The notes below the pieces were generated by a model. It was not told the DNA's origin, searched no databases, and saw only the letters and a program-made list of their open reading frames with translations. Positions 1 to 12,284 of a stretch of 64,000 bases of DNA are shown in pieces. Where the stretch lies: positions 28,628,001-28,692,000 of the forward strand of contig NC_045131.1 in NCBI RefSeq assembly GCF_007655135.1. Reading direction: 5' to 3'. Origin of the DNA: Punica granatum. Lineage: Eukaryota; Streptophyta; Magnoliopsida; Myrtales; Lythraceae. The translations under genes and the position numbers were made by a program. How positions within the stretch are numbered: position 1 is the stretch's first letter; each line of letters opens with the position of its first letter.

Positions 1-456
1 TTACTAACTTATGCCATGAGATTTTCAGGAAAACGGAAAATCGGTCTTTGGGGTGTTTGGGAATGGATTGTGTTCTTGTCGTAGAAAAATATTTTTGATA
101 AACAAAATTCTAAATTAATCTATTATATATTCACTTTTTCAAGAAAAATGTCTTCGTTGAGATAAAAGATATGTACCGTTGTTGTAAAAAGTTATTTTGT
201 CATAAAACACATCATATGTACAAAGCACAATATATCTATCTTCTGAGATTTCCTCATTTTTTATTTACAAGAAGAACGAAAAAAAAAAGTTGCTACTGTT
301 ATCTATCGGCACAGATCCGTTTCTATTGGCATAAATTATTAGCTTTTCAAACTTGAACTTATCATTCTAAAAATTGAAGATTATTCTTACCGGAAAAACT
401 GAAAAATTATTTGTCGCTACTCTTGGAACAACCTATGCAATACTACTTGTTGGAAG
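1..456. other. AT-rich intergenic DNA, nothing recognised
   Basis: No gene, RNA or repeat recognised. Short open frames here have no family signature and low-complexity composition. Confidence 0.5.
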
Positions 457-969
457 TGTTGAGGAGTAAAATGGGATAAATCCCACATCGGAAGAGAAAA
501 GGAAAATTCCTGGGTTAATATATGGCTTGGATACCACCACTTATCAGCTTGAGCTTTTAAGTGGATATGGGTCCGAGCCCGTATATTCCTAATGGAAATT
601 TAATATGGAAATTTAATATGGTATCAGAGCGGGTTATGCTTCCGCATGCCTACGCGCGTATGCGCATGGACTCACACCACGCCATGCCCAGTATGTCCGA
701 GTGTAGCCAAAAGTGCGCCTCGTGTTAGTGTCCCCCTCGCCCGAGTACGGAAGATGAGCTCGGCTCGAGGTCAATTGTTGAGGGCGGGTATTTAAGGGCA
801 TGTGACAACGTGTTCTAAGAAATAGACCACACATTGCACGTGAGGGCGGGTGTTGAGGAGTAAAATGGGATAAATCCCACATCGGAAGAGAAAAGGAAAA
901 TTCATGGGTTAATATATGACTTGGGTGGATATGGGCCCGAGCCCGTATAAGCCTAATAGAAATTTAATA
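457..969 (+). mobile_element. TRIM (miniature LTR retrotransposon), copy 1
   Basis: A complete non-coding miniature LTR element. The 5' LTR is 457-618 and starts TGTTGAGGAGTAAAATGGG. It is followed directly by a primer-binding site (TGGTATCAGAGC, 619-630) complementary to the initiator methionine tRNA. An internal region of about 220 bp has no coding capacity and ends in a purine-rich GTGAGGGCGGG tract (840-850). The 3' LTR follows at 851-969. The LTRs differ by a deletion of about 30 bp in the 3' copy and a small AATTTAATA duplication in the 5' copy, so the insertion is not recent. Flanks are GGAAG and GGAAT, a probable 5-bp target duplication with one mismatch. Such elements encode nothing and rely on proteins of other LTR elements. 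Close relatives lie at 26851-27370 (whole) and 32391-32800 (related type, tail only). Confidence 0.85.
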
Positions 970-1639
970 GGAATAGCAACAATAATTGCAAAAACCAAAT
1001 CCATCTTGTCCCCTTCCTGAATAATTGATGTACTGTCCATACGGTACAAGATGAAGCTATACCTTAAAAATGTGCATAGGACATTATAGGATCTCTCTTG
1101 GGAGCATGGAGACATCCCCCCAATATCTTCCCCTCCTTCCCCTCTGATGAGTTAGAAAAATGTGTCATTTTCAGGCGATATGCTTGCAAGAAACATCCTA
1201 TGGCTTGCCTTTGTTGTTGGCTTTTTCGTTGTTTTCATTCATTGATTGTGAGGGATAAGATTGGGGTTGTCCATACGAGTTTTTGTTAGCTCATTTGGAC
1301 ACATCTTGATTAGTCCTTTGTGGAAATTCAATGATTAAGTGTCCGTTGGTTAGCTAATTTCATCTTAATTAGTATCAATCATCATCATGAACATGCTCAA
1401 TTGTTCCCCTTTTCCTCTCTTTCGACCCACTTTGAATCAGAACAAGACGGTTTAGAACAACTTTTTATTTTTATTTTTGTACACTCGCATGCTCATTGTT
1501 AGACCGTAATGTCCTTTAAAGTTACTATTTAAAAAGTTGATAATCAACACAACTTCCCTATAACCAAATGCATATGTTCAACCGTTATTTGATTGATCAT
1601 AATGTACTCCATAGTGCAATTTAAATAAGGGATATATAG
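970..1639. other. Intergenic, nothing recognised
   Basis: No open frame with a family signature, no repeat ends and no RNA gene were seen. Confidence 0.5.
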
Positions 1640-1995
1640 CTGCAGTGGCTTCAAGGGGAAACTTGCACTGTATTGCAACTTTATTGGTGCTTTCTCTAAT
1701 TATACCGGCAAGAGCATTTCACTTGCACTTGGGTATGAGACTTTAGTTCCAGACATACCTAACTTTTCCTTCAGATCATTAACTATTTTGGCACTTTGGT
1801 CATACTTTACTGCAATTCTTTTAGTTCTTTCTCAAGTCACGCAAATAAAAGTAGTTTAGTTGCCCTCCAATATGAGAATTTATAGCTTCAGACATACCTA
1901 ATTTGTCGTTCTAAATTTCTAATTATCTATTTTAGCACTTTAGTGGCATTTTACTACAATGTTCTATTAGTACTTTCTCAAGTTCTACCGGTGAG
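1640..1995 (+). repeat. Degenerate tandem repeat, period about 140 bp
   Basis: Two clear copies and one weaker copy of a unit. The clear pair share the order: CAGACATACCTAA, then a stretch on a low-level T-rich background, then GCACTTT, then TTTACTGCAAT or TTTACTACAAT, then TTTCTCAAGT. A third, weaker copy upstream has the TTTCTCTAATTATACCGGCA section and the related ACCGGTGAGAGCA lies at the end. No coding potential. Confidence 0.5.
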
Positions 1996-1999
1996 AGCA

Positions 2000-3714
2000 G
2001 TTTGACCATCACCGGCCACGTTCTTAGGGAACTAATATACATACATTTGAAAATTGACTAAATCAATTTCCCGTGTCAACTATCCTAAAACAACCTGATG
2101 CTAGCTCATTTAACTCTATAACTAAATAAATGTACTATTTCCTCAACTTGTAATTAACTACAATGTTGAGTCCCTTTCCCGTGTCGCTTTCATCAAGAGC
2201 AAGGTCGAAATTGCGTAGAAATCGTCTCCCTCCTCAATTAACTTTAATGGTGTCATTTTCAGATCCAAATTGCATCATTTTCTTTCCTTAATCACAATTC
2301 AAATAGTAACTAAAACGAAATAGGAACGCTAAAAAACTAATAATAAATTATCAATACATATTAATTTAAGTGATTAAACGTTTATTTTTTAAAAATAAAA
2401 TTTCTAGTTCAAGTCTTTTATATGGAAAAAAATTCCGTTCTTAGTGAATCTATTCAGCTCGAACTGCATTTGTCCGATTGAGTTTCCGAATGAAGGACAC
2501 ACACCGAAAAGATAATAAATAAATAAATAAATAAATAAAAAGAGTGAGAGACGCGTAGCTTCGTGTATGGGTTTCTCGCTTCACTTTCGTTAACTGACTT
2601 GGACTTTATGGGCAGTCGACTGACTGGCTAGTCAGATCTCACGGGATTCCTTTCCATTCCCTTACCCAGAAAAAGTCAGTCACCAATCGTCACTGTAGCC
2701 TACTCTTCCGTGACGGCCGCATCCCTCCCTCCCCCTCTCTCTCACTCAAATTAAACATTAATTAGCATTTAAATTAATAATTAGGGATTAATTGATTAGT
2801 GGACCGTTGGGCGCGAAGGCAGGGAAATTTCCGGACCTGCCCCTCCCTTGCTATCTGCCGGGACATGGGGCTTCAGGCTTCTCTTGTCACTAATGATAAA
2901 GTCGGAAGGATAATGATGACTTTCTAAACCCCGCCCGCCCCCTCTCTCTTTTTATTTTTATATTTATTTTTATTTTTTTAATGAAATCCCACACCCCTCT
3001 CTTTGAAAAAGTAGCGCACATTCAATCTCCCTCCTACCTTCCCCTTCGCTTTCTTTTCGGCAAAAATACAATCCGACCGAAGAAATTAGTAATTATTCGG
3101 TATATTCAACGAATATAAGAGTAAAAGAACCTATAAGTTCGATGACTATAGCACATTATAAGTATTTGCAGAAGAACATTGTAAAACAATTACTTTTTTC
3201 TGAATAAAAAGGGTCGGAGGGGCGATAGACGTAATACCCTAACAAGGCATAATTACATGGGTTCAAATCTCGTTGCCAATGTCGAATTTTGAATCTTAAC
3301 TGCACTAGGTCTTAAGAAGGTAGGCTCGTCACTGCGATTCTAACAAGGTTTCAGAGAAACATAATCCATTTACAAGTTCATAATTAGAATACTGTTATCG
3401 TAGACGGGTTTGACAACAGATAATGGGGACATTGCCCTCCTTATTTTGATCCCATGACTGAAACTTACGATGTCAAGCTACCACCTCATTGGTAACGTAA
3501 ATAATTACTATGATGAGGAAACGTAAAATAATTACTATGCACATCAGAACTAACGAATAACGAAAGATGGAGATGATATTCAAAATTTTCCCCCAAAAAA
3601 AAAAATGAAAAGCATGTAGTACAATGTCATTTATGCCCTTTCTCTGCCATGCCAAGTTCTGTAGTGATAATAATAACAATGTCATTTAATTCTCACAAGG
3701 ATAATAAATTGAGG
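2000..3714. other. Non-coding stretch with simple repeats and a SINE-like patch
   Basis: Contains an (AAAT)n run near 2515-2540 and pyrimidine-rich CT tracts at 2700-2750 and 2935-3060 that resemble plant promoter or 5' leader Y-patches, but no open gene follows on either strand. Around 3200-3330 a GGGTTCAAATCTC box resembles a Pol III B box, as in tRNA-derived SINEs, with no clear A box or tail. Otherwise nothing recognised. Confidence 0.4.
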
Positions 3715-6301
3715 CTTCATATGATGCTTTTCTTTATTTGGTAAATATTTTAAAATGTGTCCATTTGTATGAAAAATTTTACCGTTGAGCATTCTAAATA
3801 TTGCACAGACCACTATTAATTAGCTATTCCAAAGGGCTTTGTTTTACACATATATATATCAAAATCGTGTCAAACGGTAGAAAATATACATAAAGAAGAT
3901 CAATATCTATGTACGAGAGACACGTAGTACTGCACTGGATCGATGCAATATCTTTATCTTGCAAACATTATGCGTAGCTGACTTTTGTTAATATAGTTTC
4001 CAATTGACAGTGCTTGGTGCTGGGAAGCCCTAGCACAGAATAGAAGGCTTAGCCTCGGAAGACAAATCCCCATTAGAAAGGCCATCGCATTACGGAAATT
4101 ATTGCTTTCTCATAGGGTAAGACTCCATTCTAGAACAAAGTATTTTGTACTATAAGGGTAGGCTAACCTTTCTTTTGCTGGATAAAGGGGAGGGCTAACC
4201 TAAGAACAAATTCCATGCAAAAAGATTAATCTCTGTATATTGGTTTCAACGACTTTTTAAAGCACTTAAAAGAAAGGCATAATCACGTCGAACTCTTTTC
4301 GACCAGTTCAGGAAGATTATTACTAAGATCGTATCAGAAAGTACATATGTACACCTCATGATATATATATCAATGAAAACTGTAAGAGCCTATAAACCTG
4401 CAGTAGTATTATTATCTTTAAAATATTCTACGTCAATTTCAACAACCTTTTAAAGCATTTAAAAGAAAGGTATAATTACATCCAAATCTTCACAATTTGG
4501 AAAGATTGTTATTAAGATTGTATCAGAAAGTCCATATGTACATTCCTTATTATCAATGAAAAATGTAAGAGCGTATAAAACTACGGTAATGAGTGTTGAG
4601 CGAAAAAAAGAAACTACGATAATAAGTACTATTTAAAATATTATTACACGTCACTATTAACTATGTTTTCAACTTGAGCAATTAATTAGAAGTTAAAACA
4701 TTCAACTTCAAAAGAAAAACTTAAGGGGGAAAAAGAAAAAGAAAAGCTTCAAATAAACAAAATAGATATTAGATTTACAATTCAAGAAAATATTAGATTT
4801 ACAAATTCCCTTTTGCGATATGACGAGGCATCTTACTTTAAAATAACTTAATGTTATAAAAAGGGGAAAAATTTACTTTTGCACTCATATATCAATCCAT
4901 ATTTATTTTGTTAATATTTTAACACATCAAGAAAAAGAAAAGAAATCCCAAAATTCTAAAACCCTAACATTTTGCATCCTAAAACTCAAAAATAAAATAA
5001 AATAAAATAAGAAACACTCCATTAAGGTCTACATAATTTGAGGAAAATTCAAAATATTATCAAAATTAAATCATACCATATAGAACTTATGTGCATGTTG
5101 TCCATTACTAGCACATACTTTCCCCTAGATATGAAGAGATTTCATATTCAATTTTCATTAGTGCAACTACATGTGCCTTTTTATTAGATTTTCAATTTCT
5201 TGTACAAGACTTTTGAGCCTTCTTCGTAATCGAAAAAAATATAGGAGGGTTGAGATCCATATATGATAGATGCGTAGCTTTCACCTGATCAAGGGTAAAG
5301 CCATCGTATTATCACATATGACAAACTCATCTTTACTTTTTTTTTTCTTTTTTTTCTGCTGAATACGCATTCATCTTTACTGTTTGCAAAAGATATCATG
5401 TTTTCCCCTTCATTAAGAACAAATTGAAAATCACACATTATAATTATCAAATTTTGAATCTTTCCAAACCAAAATATTTTTGCACCTATATATTAGTAAA
5501 ATTCACTTGGGTGCATAAAAAATGCAGTGTAATGTCTGGGGTGCATAAATCTATATATTACTAAAATTTACTTAGTAACTACAATTAAAAATTATGGCAA
5601 AAACAAAATTGTAAAACAAAGAAAAATAATAAAAATTATATAATATAGACACCCAAATTTAAGTATTTTAAATGAGAACATCACAATATGCTATTAGAAA
5701 ATATAATAATAAAAAATTTCAAACTTAGGTTTCTATATTTGAAACAAATATATAGAATGATCTTGGATGTTAGTAACACAAATATATTTACCCAAAGCAA
5801 ATTAAATATAATAATTAGTCACAAAATTATTGTCATTAAATTGGTTAAATTATTCTAAACTGTAACATTATAGAAATAATTTCTTCAAAAATAGAAATTA
5901 ATTATTGAGAGTTCTTACGGTTCATAAGAAAGTAATTCATATTTAGAGATTGTGAATATTTACCATATTTTACCAAAAGAATAATTAGCATATGTAAATA
6001 AAATCCATGCAATGCACGAGATTGAAAATCTACATGAAAGCAAAAATAGCAAACCAAACTACAACTATTAAAAAATAGTAAAACAACTACAATTGTAATA
6101 AGTATCCGTAATAAATGTTCCCAATATTTAACAAAATGAACTATATATTACTAAAATTTACTTAGGTGCATAAGTGGATGCATAATAAATGCAATGCAAT
6201 GTATGGGTGCATAAGTGGGTGCATAATAAATTCAATAGAATGTCTTACTAACTACAATTAAAAATTATGGAAAAAAGAAAATTAAAAAACGAAGAACAAT
6301 A

Positions 6302-6303
6302 AA

Positions 6304-6332
<29 letters not shown>
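6302..6332. repeat. (TA)n microsatellite
   Basis: Uninterrupted alternating TA of about 28 bp inside the Helitron-like block. Similar short runs occur at 16858-16875, 30033-30050, 42170-42190, 55437-55462 and 59092-59118. Confidence 0.9.
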
Positions 6333-6337
<5 letters not shown>

Positions 6338-7085
6338 CACCTAAATATCTTACTAAGTACAATTAGAAATTATGGAATACTAAAATTACAAAATAATATA
6401 ATTTGAAAACATTAAAATACTAATATAATACCATGATTTTATTGAAAGTGAGTAAAAATGAATCATTAAGGTTAATGAAAATTTTACGAAAAAGCTTATA
6501 ATATTTAGCAATTCTAACTATAAACGAAAAAAATTGTATGGACATTTTCAATACTATTAGAATAATATATGCATTTTTATATACGAAATTGGTCATCATG
6601 TTAGACAGTATAAAAACTTAAATACAATAAAAAAATCTATCTATATATTTGTTGTAAAACAAATTACACAAAATAATAAATATCTATAGTAACTGCTATC
6701 AACATATTATTTTACTAATAAAAATAAGTATATCATATAACAAAATTTGCATATCAACTATATACAAGTCCACATTTAGGATTGAAATATAAACTACTAA
6801 AAGTAACTTTTTTATATAAAAAAATTGACAAAATATTTAAATTAAGTATTTAAAATGAGAACATCATGATATACTATTAAAAAATATAATAATGAAAAGA
6901 TTACAAAATTATGTTTCTATATTTGAACAAATATGTATAATAATCTCGGATAATATTAACACAAAGCAAATTAAATATAAGAATCAGTCCGGCCCTAGGC
7001 CTTTTACTAGTTAGTCCTGGTAAAGTCCCTAAACGACTATTTTTTTGAAACGAGGTCCTCGGTAACGCGATATATATCTATATGA

Positions 7086-7313
7086 AGAAGAAATCATGTA
7101 AACACGGGGATTCTTATTTGTACAAATGATACTTCGAACTGGGCTGGGTCATTTCGAGGCAAGCAGATCATTTATGATGAAAATGATGAGCTTCAAGAGA
7201 ATGATTTGAAGTTCTTCTAGAGTGGAACCATGCAAAAAGGAAGGATGATAATCGGATTGTTTGCCACCCCCCAAGTCAAACTAGTGCTTGTTGTCGCACC
7301 TCACATTGATTAA
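7086..7313 (+). pseudogene. Unrecognised coding-like fragment within the Helitron-like block
   Basis: An open frame of about 76 codons broken by one in-frame TAG (7218-7220) and ended by TAA. It stands out from the roughly 75-80% AT surroundings in composition and codon-like texture. The translation includes [19 protein letters not shown] before the TAG and SGTMQKGRMIIGLFATPQV after it. I do not recognise the family. Helitrons often pick up host gene pieces, so a captured exon is a reasonable inference, but chance openness over this length in one frame cannot be excluded without a protein search. Confidence 0.35.
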
Positions 7314-9596
7314 ATTAGTCTAAACTCTAACATATTAGAAATTATTTCTTCAAAAATTGAAATTAACTATTGAGAAATCTTATGGTTCATAAGAAAGTAA
7401 ATCATCTTTAGAGATTGTGAATAATTATCATATGTAAATAAATCCCGTCTAACGCATGAGATTGAAAATCTATATGTAAGTAGAATTAGTAAACCAAACT
7501 ACGACTATAAAAAAGCTAAATTTCATAAATTAAATATTATAGTGAATATGTTATACTAAATAAAAATAGTAAAACAACTATAATTGTAATAAATGTCTGT
7601 AATAAATGTTCCTGATATTAAAAGAAAACTAAATTCATTATTTAATTTGAAATTGCATTCTACATAAAATAAATAAAATAATAAATAATAATATAATGAT
7701 TTTTAAGAGACAATGATCAAGTCTTACAAAAATAAAGAACATATATTTGTATTAATAATTATGATAGTACCTTTTAAGATATAACCAATATTATATAGTG
7801 AAACTAACTACATTTTCTATTATATACTGACATATTAAATAGGATTAGAATAATCAATTTGCGTATAAATAAGAAAATATAACTAATTAGAAAAAAAAGA
7901 AAAAAAGAAAGTATTGTAACTAACCATTTGAAAAAATAACATAATTATTTAAGTTATTGTAATTTTTTTACAAAAAAATCTGAATAATTATTGTTTGAAA
8001 TTCAAAATTAATAATGATTATGATTTTTTTTAATATCATAGAGAACATAGAATTTCAGAATAAGAAGAATTAAAAAATATATTAAAATGAACCCATACAA
8101 TGCATAAGCAAAAGGTCTAGTTATTTCTATTCCTTGCAAGCCAATTCACTAGTGTTGATCAGTCGAGAGTTTCGCCGATTTCTCAACTATTACAAGTACG
8201 GTTTTTCAAAAGAATAAGATAATTTTTCTATATTTATAAATTATATATAAAAGTTTTCCCCCGTTTAAATGCTTTTGTTTATTTGGTAAGTTTTTAAAAT
8301 AGCTATGCGTGTGAAAACTTTACTGTTGAGCGTTCAAAATGTTGCACACGCCACCATTAACTCAGCTTCCAAATGGGGCTACGAATTTCTACCTTCATTC
8401 ATTCAGCCAAAAAAAAAATTATGCATTCATTCTAACAACTTCAGTACACTTTTTAAAGTAAGAATTATGTGAATATTCTATCAGCTCCGTATAAGACAAA
8501 GAGATATGCATATTTTTAACCTATATGTTTATCTATGGATGAAAATCGAACACAGAATCTCTATGTTACCAGCGAAAGCACATGCCACTATATTACATTA
8601 TTTCTCTTCCATGCCAAAACTTCAATCTTTTAACAACACTAGAGCACTTAAAAAAAGGATTAATTTTATTAAAGTCTTCCTCGTTTGGCAAGTGTATTAT
8701 CAAAATCATGTTAGAATGTACAGCTACACTTTCCTTACGATATCAAACTAAAATGCTAGTAATATTACAGTAATAAGTATTGTTATATACTGGAACTATT
8801 TCTAAAACTGTATATGTATCTATATGATATGCTTTAGTCACATGCAATTTTCTTTTCCTGTGATCTCGATGAATCTGTTGTATTTTTTTTGTATCCGTAA
8901 TGTTTCCTATTTGCATTTTCCTCTGTACCTTTTTTGTTATCAAAGAACGTCGAGAAAAAGACTAGTATTGTTATATGTTAGATATTGTTAATTATTACAC
9001 AGTTCTATTAACTTTGGTTTCGACTTGGTAAATTAATTGGAAAACAGAAAATTTGATTTTGATAAGACCAAAATTTTTAAGATAAATATAGATCTACAAA
9101 TTTGTTATCTATAATACAAAATGACATTATCGTTTCGAGTAAATTCATTATTATAAAAAAGGAAAAGCAAATATGCTTTTTTTACTGTATAACGTTACAC
9201 ATATATATATATATATTGCCAACATTTAACACATTAAGGAAAAAATAAAGATAAAAAAAGGAAAAAATAAAGATAAAACAGGCAACATTGTCCTGTACAA
9301 ATAAATCTGAGAAAAAAAGTATTGACATCACGTCGGATTAAATAGAACTTTAATTAAAATATTAATATTAATATAAAAATATATATATATAAAAAGATCA
9401 AACCCTCTTTTTTATCAAATGCTCTTTTTTGATCCTAAATCATTTTTGATCGGTTGAAATAGGATTTTCAGGATAAGGAATAAATGTATAAATATATTTA
9501 CATCTATACGTTACTAAATCTATACGTAATTAACTTATGTGACACATACAAACTCCTACGGATGAAGCGGACAAGATCTATGCATGAGAGACATGA

Positions 9597-9911
9597 TATG
9601 TTTGGTTTTAGAGTTAAGTAGAGTTGAATTTTGATTTTAATTGGGTTGTAATGATTATGTTGTTGAATTATGAGAAAAAAATGTGAAAAAGTAATGAATA
9701 GTTGATAAAAAGTAATGATTGTATTGTTGAATTGTGAAAAAAGTAATGGATAGTTGAGAGAATTTAATATTAAAAATTGAATTGAATAATTAAAAAATTA
9801 AAGAAAATGAGAAAAGTAATAATTGTGTTGTTGATTTTTATTGTTTAGTGAGTAGATTTAAAGTTAGAGTTAAAATTTTTAAAACATATGATTGTAAAAC
9901 CAAACAGACGT
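9597..9911 (+). mobile_element. MITE family A, copy 1 (Tourist/Harbinger-like)
   Basis: A non-coding element with ends TGTTTGGTTTTAGAGTTAAG and, inverted, CTGTTTGGTTTTACAATC. The right subterminal part reads AGTAGATTTAAAGTTAGAGTTAAAAT, similar to the right end of the Harbinger element at 20151-24890. It interrupts the right unit of the segmental duplication; the left unit (around 5265-5280) lacks it. Other copies lie at 58437-58757 and 63497-63770 in the opposite orientation. Confidence 0.7.
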
Positions 9912-10230
9912 GTAAGGATTTCACTCGATCAGCGTAACGCCATCATATCTTCACATATTGACAAGTTTTCTTCACTTCAGTTACAGATGATATACATAGC
10001 TTGTTTTCACCTTCATTATGAACAAACTGAAAATCATACGTTATAGTTATCAGATATTAAAATTTTTCAAGCCAAAATTTTTCATTAATATAGCAGAGAA
10101 AATGTTCATTATTCATGTTTCTAACAAATGCAGTTCAATTGTGTTGATTAATCAGAAGAGTCTTGTTACCAGCCATTCAACAGTTACATGAACGATTTTG
10201 TAAAAGGATAAGATAATTTTTATGCTTTTT

Positions 10231-10946
10231 ATACTAAGATAATAATGTATTCACATTGATTTATTCATGACGACTAATTTTATTTCAAATGTCATCTAAT
10301 TTTTATCACGAGATGCTTTGAATAGTTATAAATCCGTATTTTATATTGCAGGTGAAATCCACTAGGCATATTTTGCCAGCTGGACCACCAAAGTGAAAAC
10401 TAAACTGGAGAACCTTTTTTTTGGGTGAATATGGAGAACGTTTTTGTTGCCATGACATAATTACCATGCCTCTATGGAATCATAGTTGCAACGGGTACTT
10501 GCGCCTAGTCGTCAAGAGAGTTAAGTCAATTGGAAGGCCAATTGAATTTGGATTTCACCAAAGAAATTAAAAAAGAAAGAGGAAAAAAGACAATGGAAGG
10601 GGCATTAATGTAATTCCGCGTCGGTTATGTGGAGCACAGACAAAACCATGGGAGAACAAAGCGTGACCTCTACCTCTCGATGTTTTTATGCCATGGAAAT
10701 GGCAAAAAGGGCAAAAAGAAAAGGCCTCTGTTCTGTTTCTCAACGGAGAAAGAAACTCTCTCCTCTCTCTCTCTACCTTCTCCCTCTAAATTCGAACTCG
10801 TCAGACGTCTCTGCAGTGAGCAAAACCTCTTAAACCCTTCCACCAGAGTGGACCCAACAAGGCCGAGACTCGACTCCTTTGAGAGGGAGAGTTGGAGGAA
10901 GGAAGAGGAGGAGGAGGAGGAGGAAGAGGAGGAGAAGGTCGAGAAA
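10231..10946 (+). promoter_or_regulatory. Upstream region and leader of the PUB8-like gene
   Basis: Intergenic DNA leading into the U-box gene. A CT-repeat pyrimidine patch (about 10755-10790) and a GA-rich GAGGAGGAGGAAG run (10900-10935) lie in the presumed 5' leader. The frame of the downstream CDS stays open upstream to an ATG at 10680, giving 89 codons with a Glu-rich run before the chosen start. No clear TATA box was assigned. Confidence 0.5.
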
Positions 10947-12065
10947 ATGGCGGCTTGGCAGCTACCGGACGACTTCCGGTGTCCGATTTCTCTGGAGATA
11001 ATGACCGACCCGGTGATCCTCTCATCCGGGCACACCTTCGACCGGGCCTCCATCCAGCGGTGGCTCGACTCCGGCCACCGTACCTGCCCAATTACCAAAC
11101 TGCCCCTCCCGAAGCACCCTTCTCTCATCCCCAACCACGCCCTCCGCAGCCTGATTTCCAACTTCGCGCTCTCCTCCTTGCCGCCGGCGAAGCCCCACCC
11201 GCCGTCCTTCCAGCAGGACCCCCATGCTCTCGTCTCCACCCTAACCTCCCGGTCCTCCGACATCGCTTCGAAACTCGACTGTCTCTCCCGCCTCGTCAAG
11301 CTCGCGAAGCGCGACCCGGCCTCCCGCCGCCGTCTCTCCGAGTCCGGTACTGTCTCGGTGGTCCTCCGCTGCATCGACTCCGACGACCCCGTCATGCAGG
11401 AGAAAGCTCTCAGCTTGGTGCTCAACCTCAGCCTCGACGACGACAACAAAGTGGGGCTGGTTGCGGAAGGGGCGATCGGGAAGATAGTGGCTGCACTGAG
11501 GGGCAATTTTGCTAGCTGCAGGGCCCTCGCTGCCACTATCATCACGAGCCTCGCGGTCGTGGAGGTAAACAAGGCCTTAATCGGGGAGTACCCTTTTGCA
11601 ATTGAGTCGCTGATTGCCCTCCTGACGGACGGGAACGGCCGGGAGAAGAAGGAGGCCGCGACTGCCCTGTTTGCCATCTGTTCCTTCTCCGATAATAGGA
11701 AGCGGGCCGTTGCTAGTGGGGCCGTCCCGATTCTGCTCAGTATCGCGGATTCGGGCCTTGAGAGGGCCGTCGAGGTGTTGGGTTTGCTCGCCAAGTGCAA
11801 AGAAGGGAGGGAGGTGATGGCGAGGTTTAATGGGACTGTGAGGATTTTGGTTCGTGTTTTGAGGACTGGGGGATCGAAGGGCGTGCAATATGCTCTCCTG
11901 ACCCTGTACTCGCTCTGTTGTTACAGCGGGAGAATGGGTGTCGCAGTTAGGAAGGAAGGAGTTTTGGAGGATTGTTGGAGGTTGGTCGAGGATGAGAATG
12001 AGAAGATCAGGAGGAATGCTTCAAATCTGGTTCAGGTCCTTGGAGGGGATTGCTCGATGAGGTGA
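10947..12065 (+). CDS. PUB8: U-box E3 ubiquitin ligase with ARM repeats (PUB8-like)
   Basis: Single-exon gene for a 372-residue protein. An N-terminal U-box (about residues 5-78) starts LPDDFRCPISLEIMTDPVIL and contains GHTFDRASIQRWL and TCPITKLPL, the usual U-box hydrophobic core and E2-binding surface. From about residue 105 to the end are armadillo-type helical repeats, for example ALSLVLNLS and EAATALFAICSF. U-box proteins transfer ubiquitin from E2 enzymes to substrates; ARM repeats bind the substrate. Length and layout match Arabidopsis PUB8 (about 370 residues). I chose the ATG at 10947 because family members begin immediately before the LPDDFRCP motif; an open extension runs 89 codons further upstream to an ATG at 10680 and has low-complexity poly-Glu. 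The gene is GC-rich, unlike its surroundings, with no break, and is the only apparently intact host gene in the window. Its 3' flank is a segment duplicated at 59.5 kb. Confidence 0.93.
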   Translation: MAAWQLPDDFRCPISLEIMTDPVILSSGHTFDRASIQRWLDSGHRTCPITKLPLPKHPSLIPNHALRSLISNFALSSLPPAKPHPPSFQQDPHALVSTLTSRSSDIASKLDCLSRLVKLAKRDPASRRRLSESGTVSVVLRCIDSDDPVMQEKALSLVLNLSLDDDNKVGLVAEGAIGKIVAALRGNFASCRALAATIITSLAVVEVNKALIGEYPFAIESLIALLTDGNGREKKEAATALFAICSFSDNRKRAVASGAVPILLSIADSGLERAVEVLGLLAKCKEGREVMARFNGTVRILVRVLRTGGSKGVQYALLTLYSLCCYSGRMGVAVRKEGVLEDCWRLVEDENEKIRRNASNLVQVLGGDCSMR

Positions 12066-12284
12066 TCGGGCGATCGGATCGATAAAGGATCGGGCTTTTT
12101 TGGGACGAGGAGGTGAGTCGGTGCTTTGTTGTTGTTGATGTGCTTGTCATCTTCTTTGTTGGGATAGATTCTGTACAAAAGGGAAAAGATTAGATTATGG
12201 CAATGAGGATATGTTCTTTGTATCTTGTACATTTGAATAACTTATGGTGGCCATGAACTGGTGGCTGAAAGTTCAAAACTTGTA
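12066..12284 (+). other. Probable 3' UTR of the PUB8-like gene
   Basis: T-rich sequence following the stop, with GTACATTTGAATAACTTATGG as a possible polyadenylation context near 12228-12248. No other signal. Confidence 0.4.

Larger units (their letters stand above)
5485..8120 (+). mobile_element. Nested Helitron-like non-autonomous block
   Basis: A very AT-rich block that interrupts the left unit of the duplication above. It begins CCTATATATTAGTAAAATTC and ends with a GCAATGCA-type imperfect hairpin (around 8095-8110) then CTAG (8117-8120). The flanking bases are A (5484) and T (8121), as expected for Helitron insertion between A and T, and the paralogous unit near 10100 lacks the block. The same head recurs inside at about 6143 and similar hairpin tails (CCATGCAATGCACGAG near 6005, CCCGTCTAACGCATGAG near 7443) are present, so two or more copies are nested. 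No Rep/helicase gene is present. Family call rests on termini only. Confidence 0.55.
3715..10230 (+). repeat. Tandem segmental duplication, two units of about 1.9 kb
   Basis: The left unit (3715-5484 continuing at 8121-8250) and right unit (about 8265-10230) match in order along their length. Shared landmarks are GCTTTT-TTTATTTGGTAA (3727 and 8269), ACCGTTGAGC/ACTGTTGAGC (3781 and 8322), ATTATTACAC then CTATTAACT (about 4641 and 8990), GATCA-GGTAA/GCGTAA-GCCATC (about 5287 and 9930), and CCTTCATTA-GAACAAA-TGAAAATCA (about 5408 and 10011). Neither unit has a credible gene. The left unit is interrupted by the Helitron-like block at 5485-8120 and the right by a MITE at 9597-9911, so each gives the empty site of the other's insertion. 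Confidence 0.7.

Noticed and set aside
634..882. Minus-strand open frame as a gene
   Set aside because: It lies wholly within the TRIM internal region and 3' LTR and has no protein family signature.
10670..11888. Long antisense and out-of-frame open frames across the U-box gene
   Set aside because: They are shadows of a GC-rich coding exon; no independent domain or codon signal.
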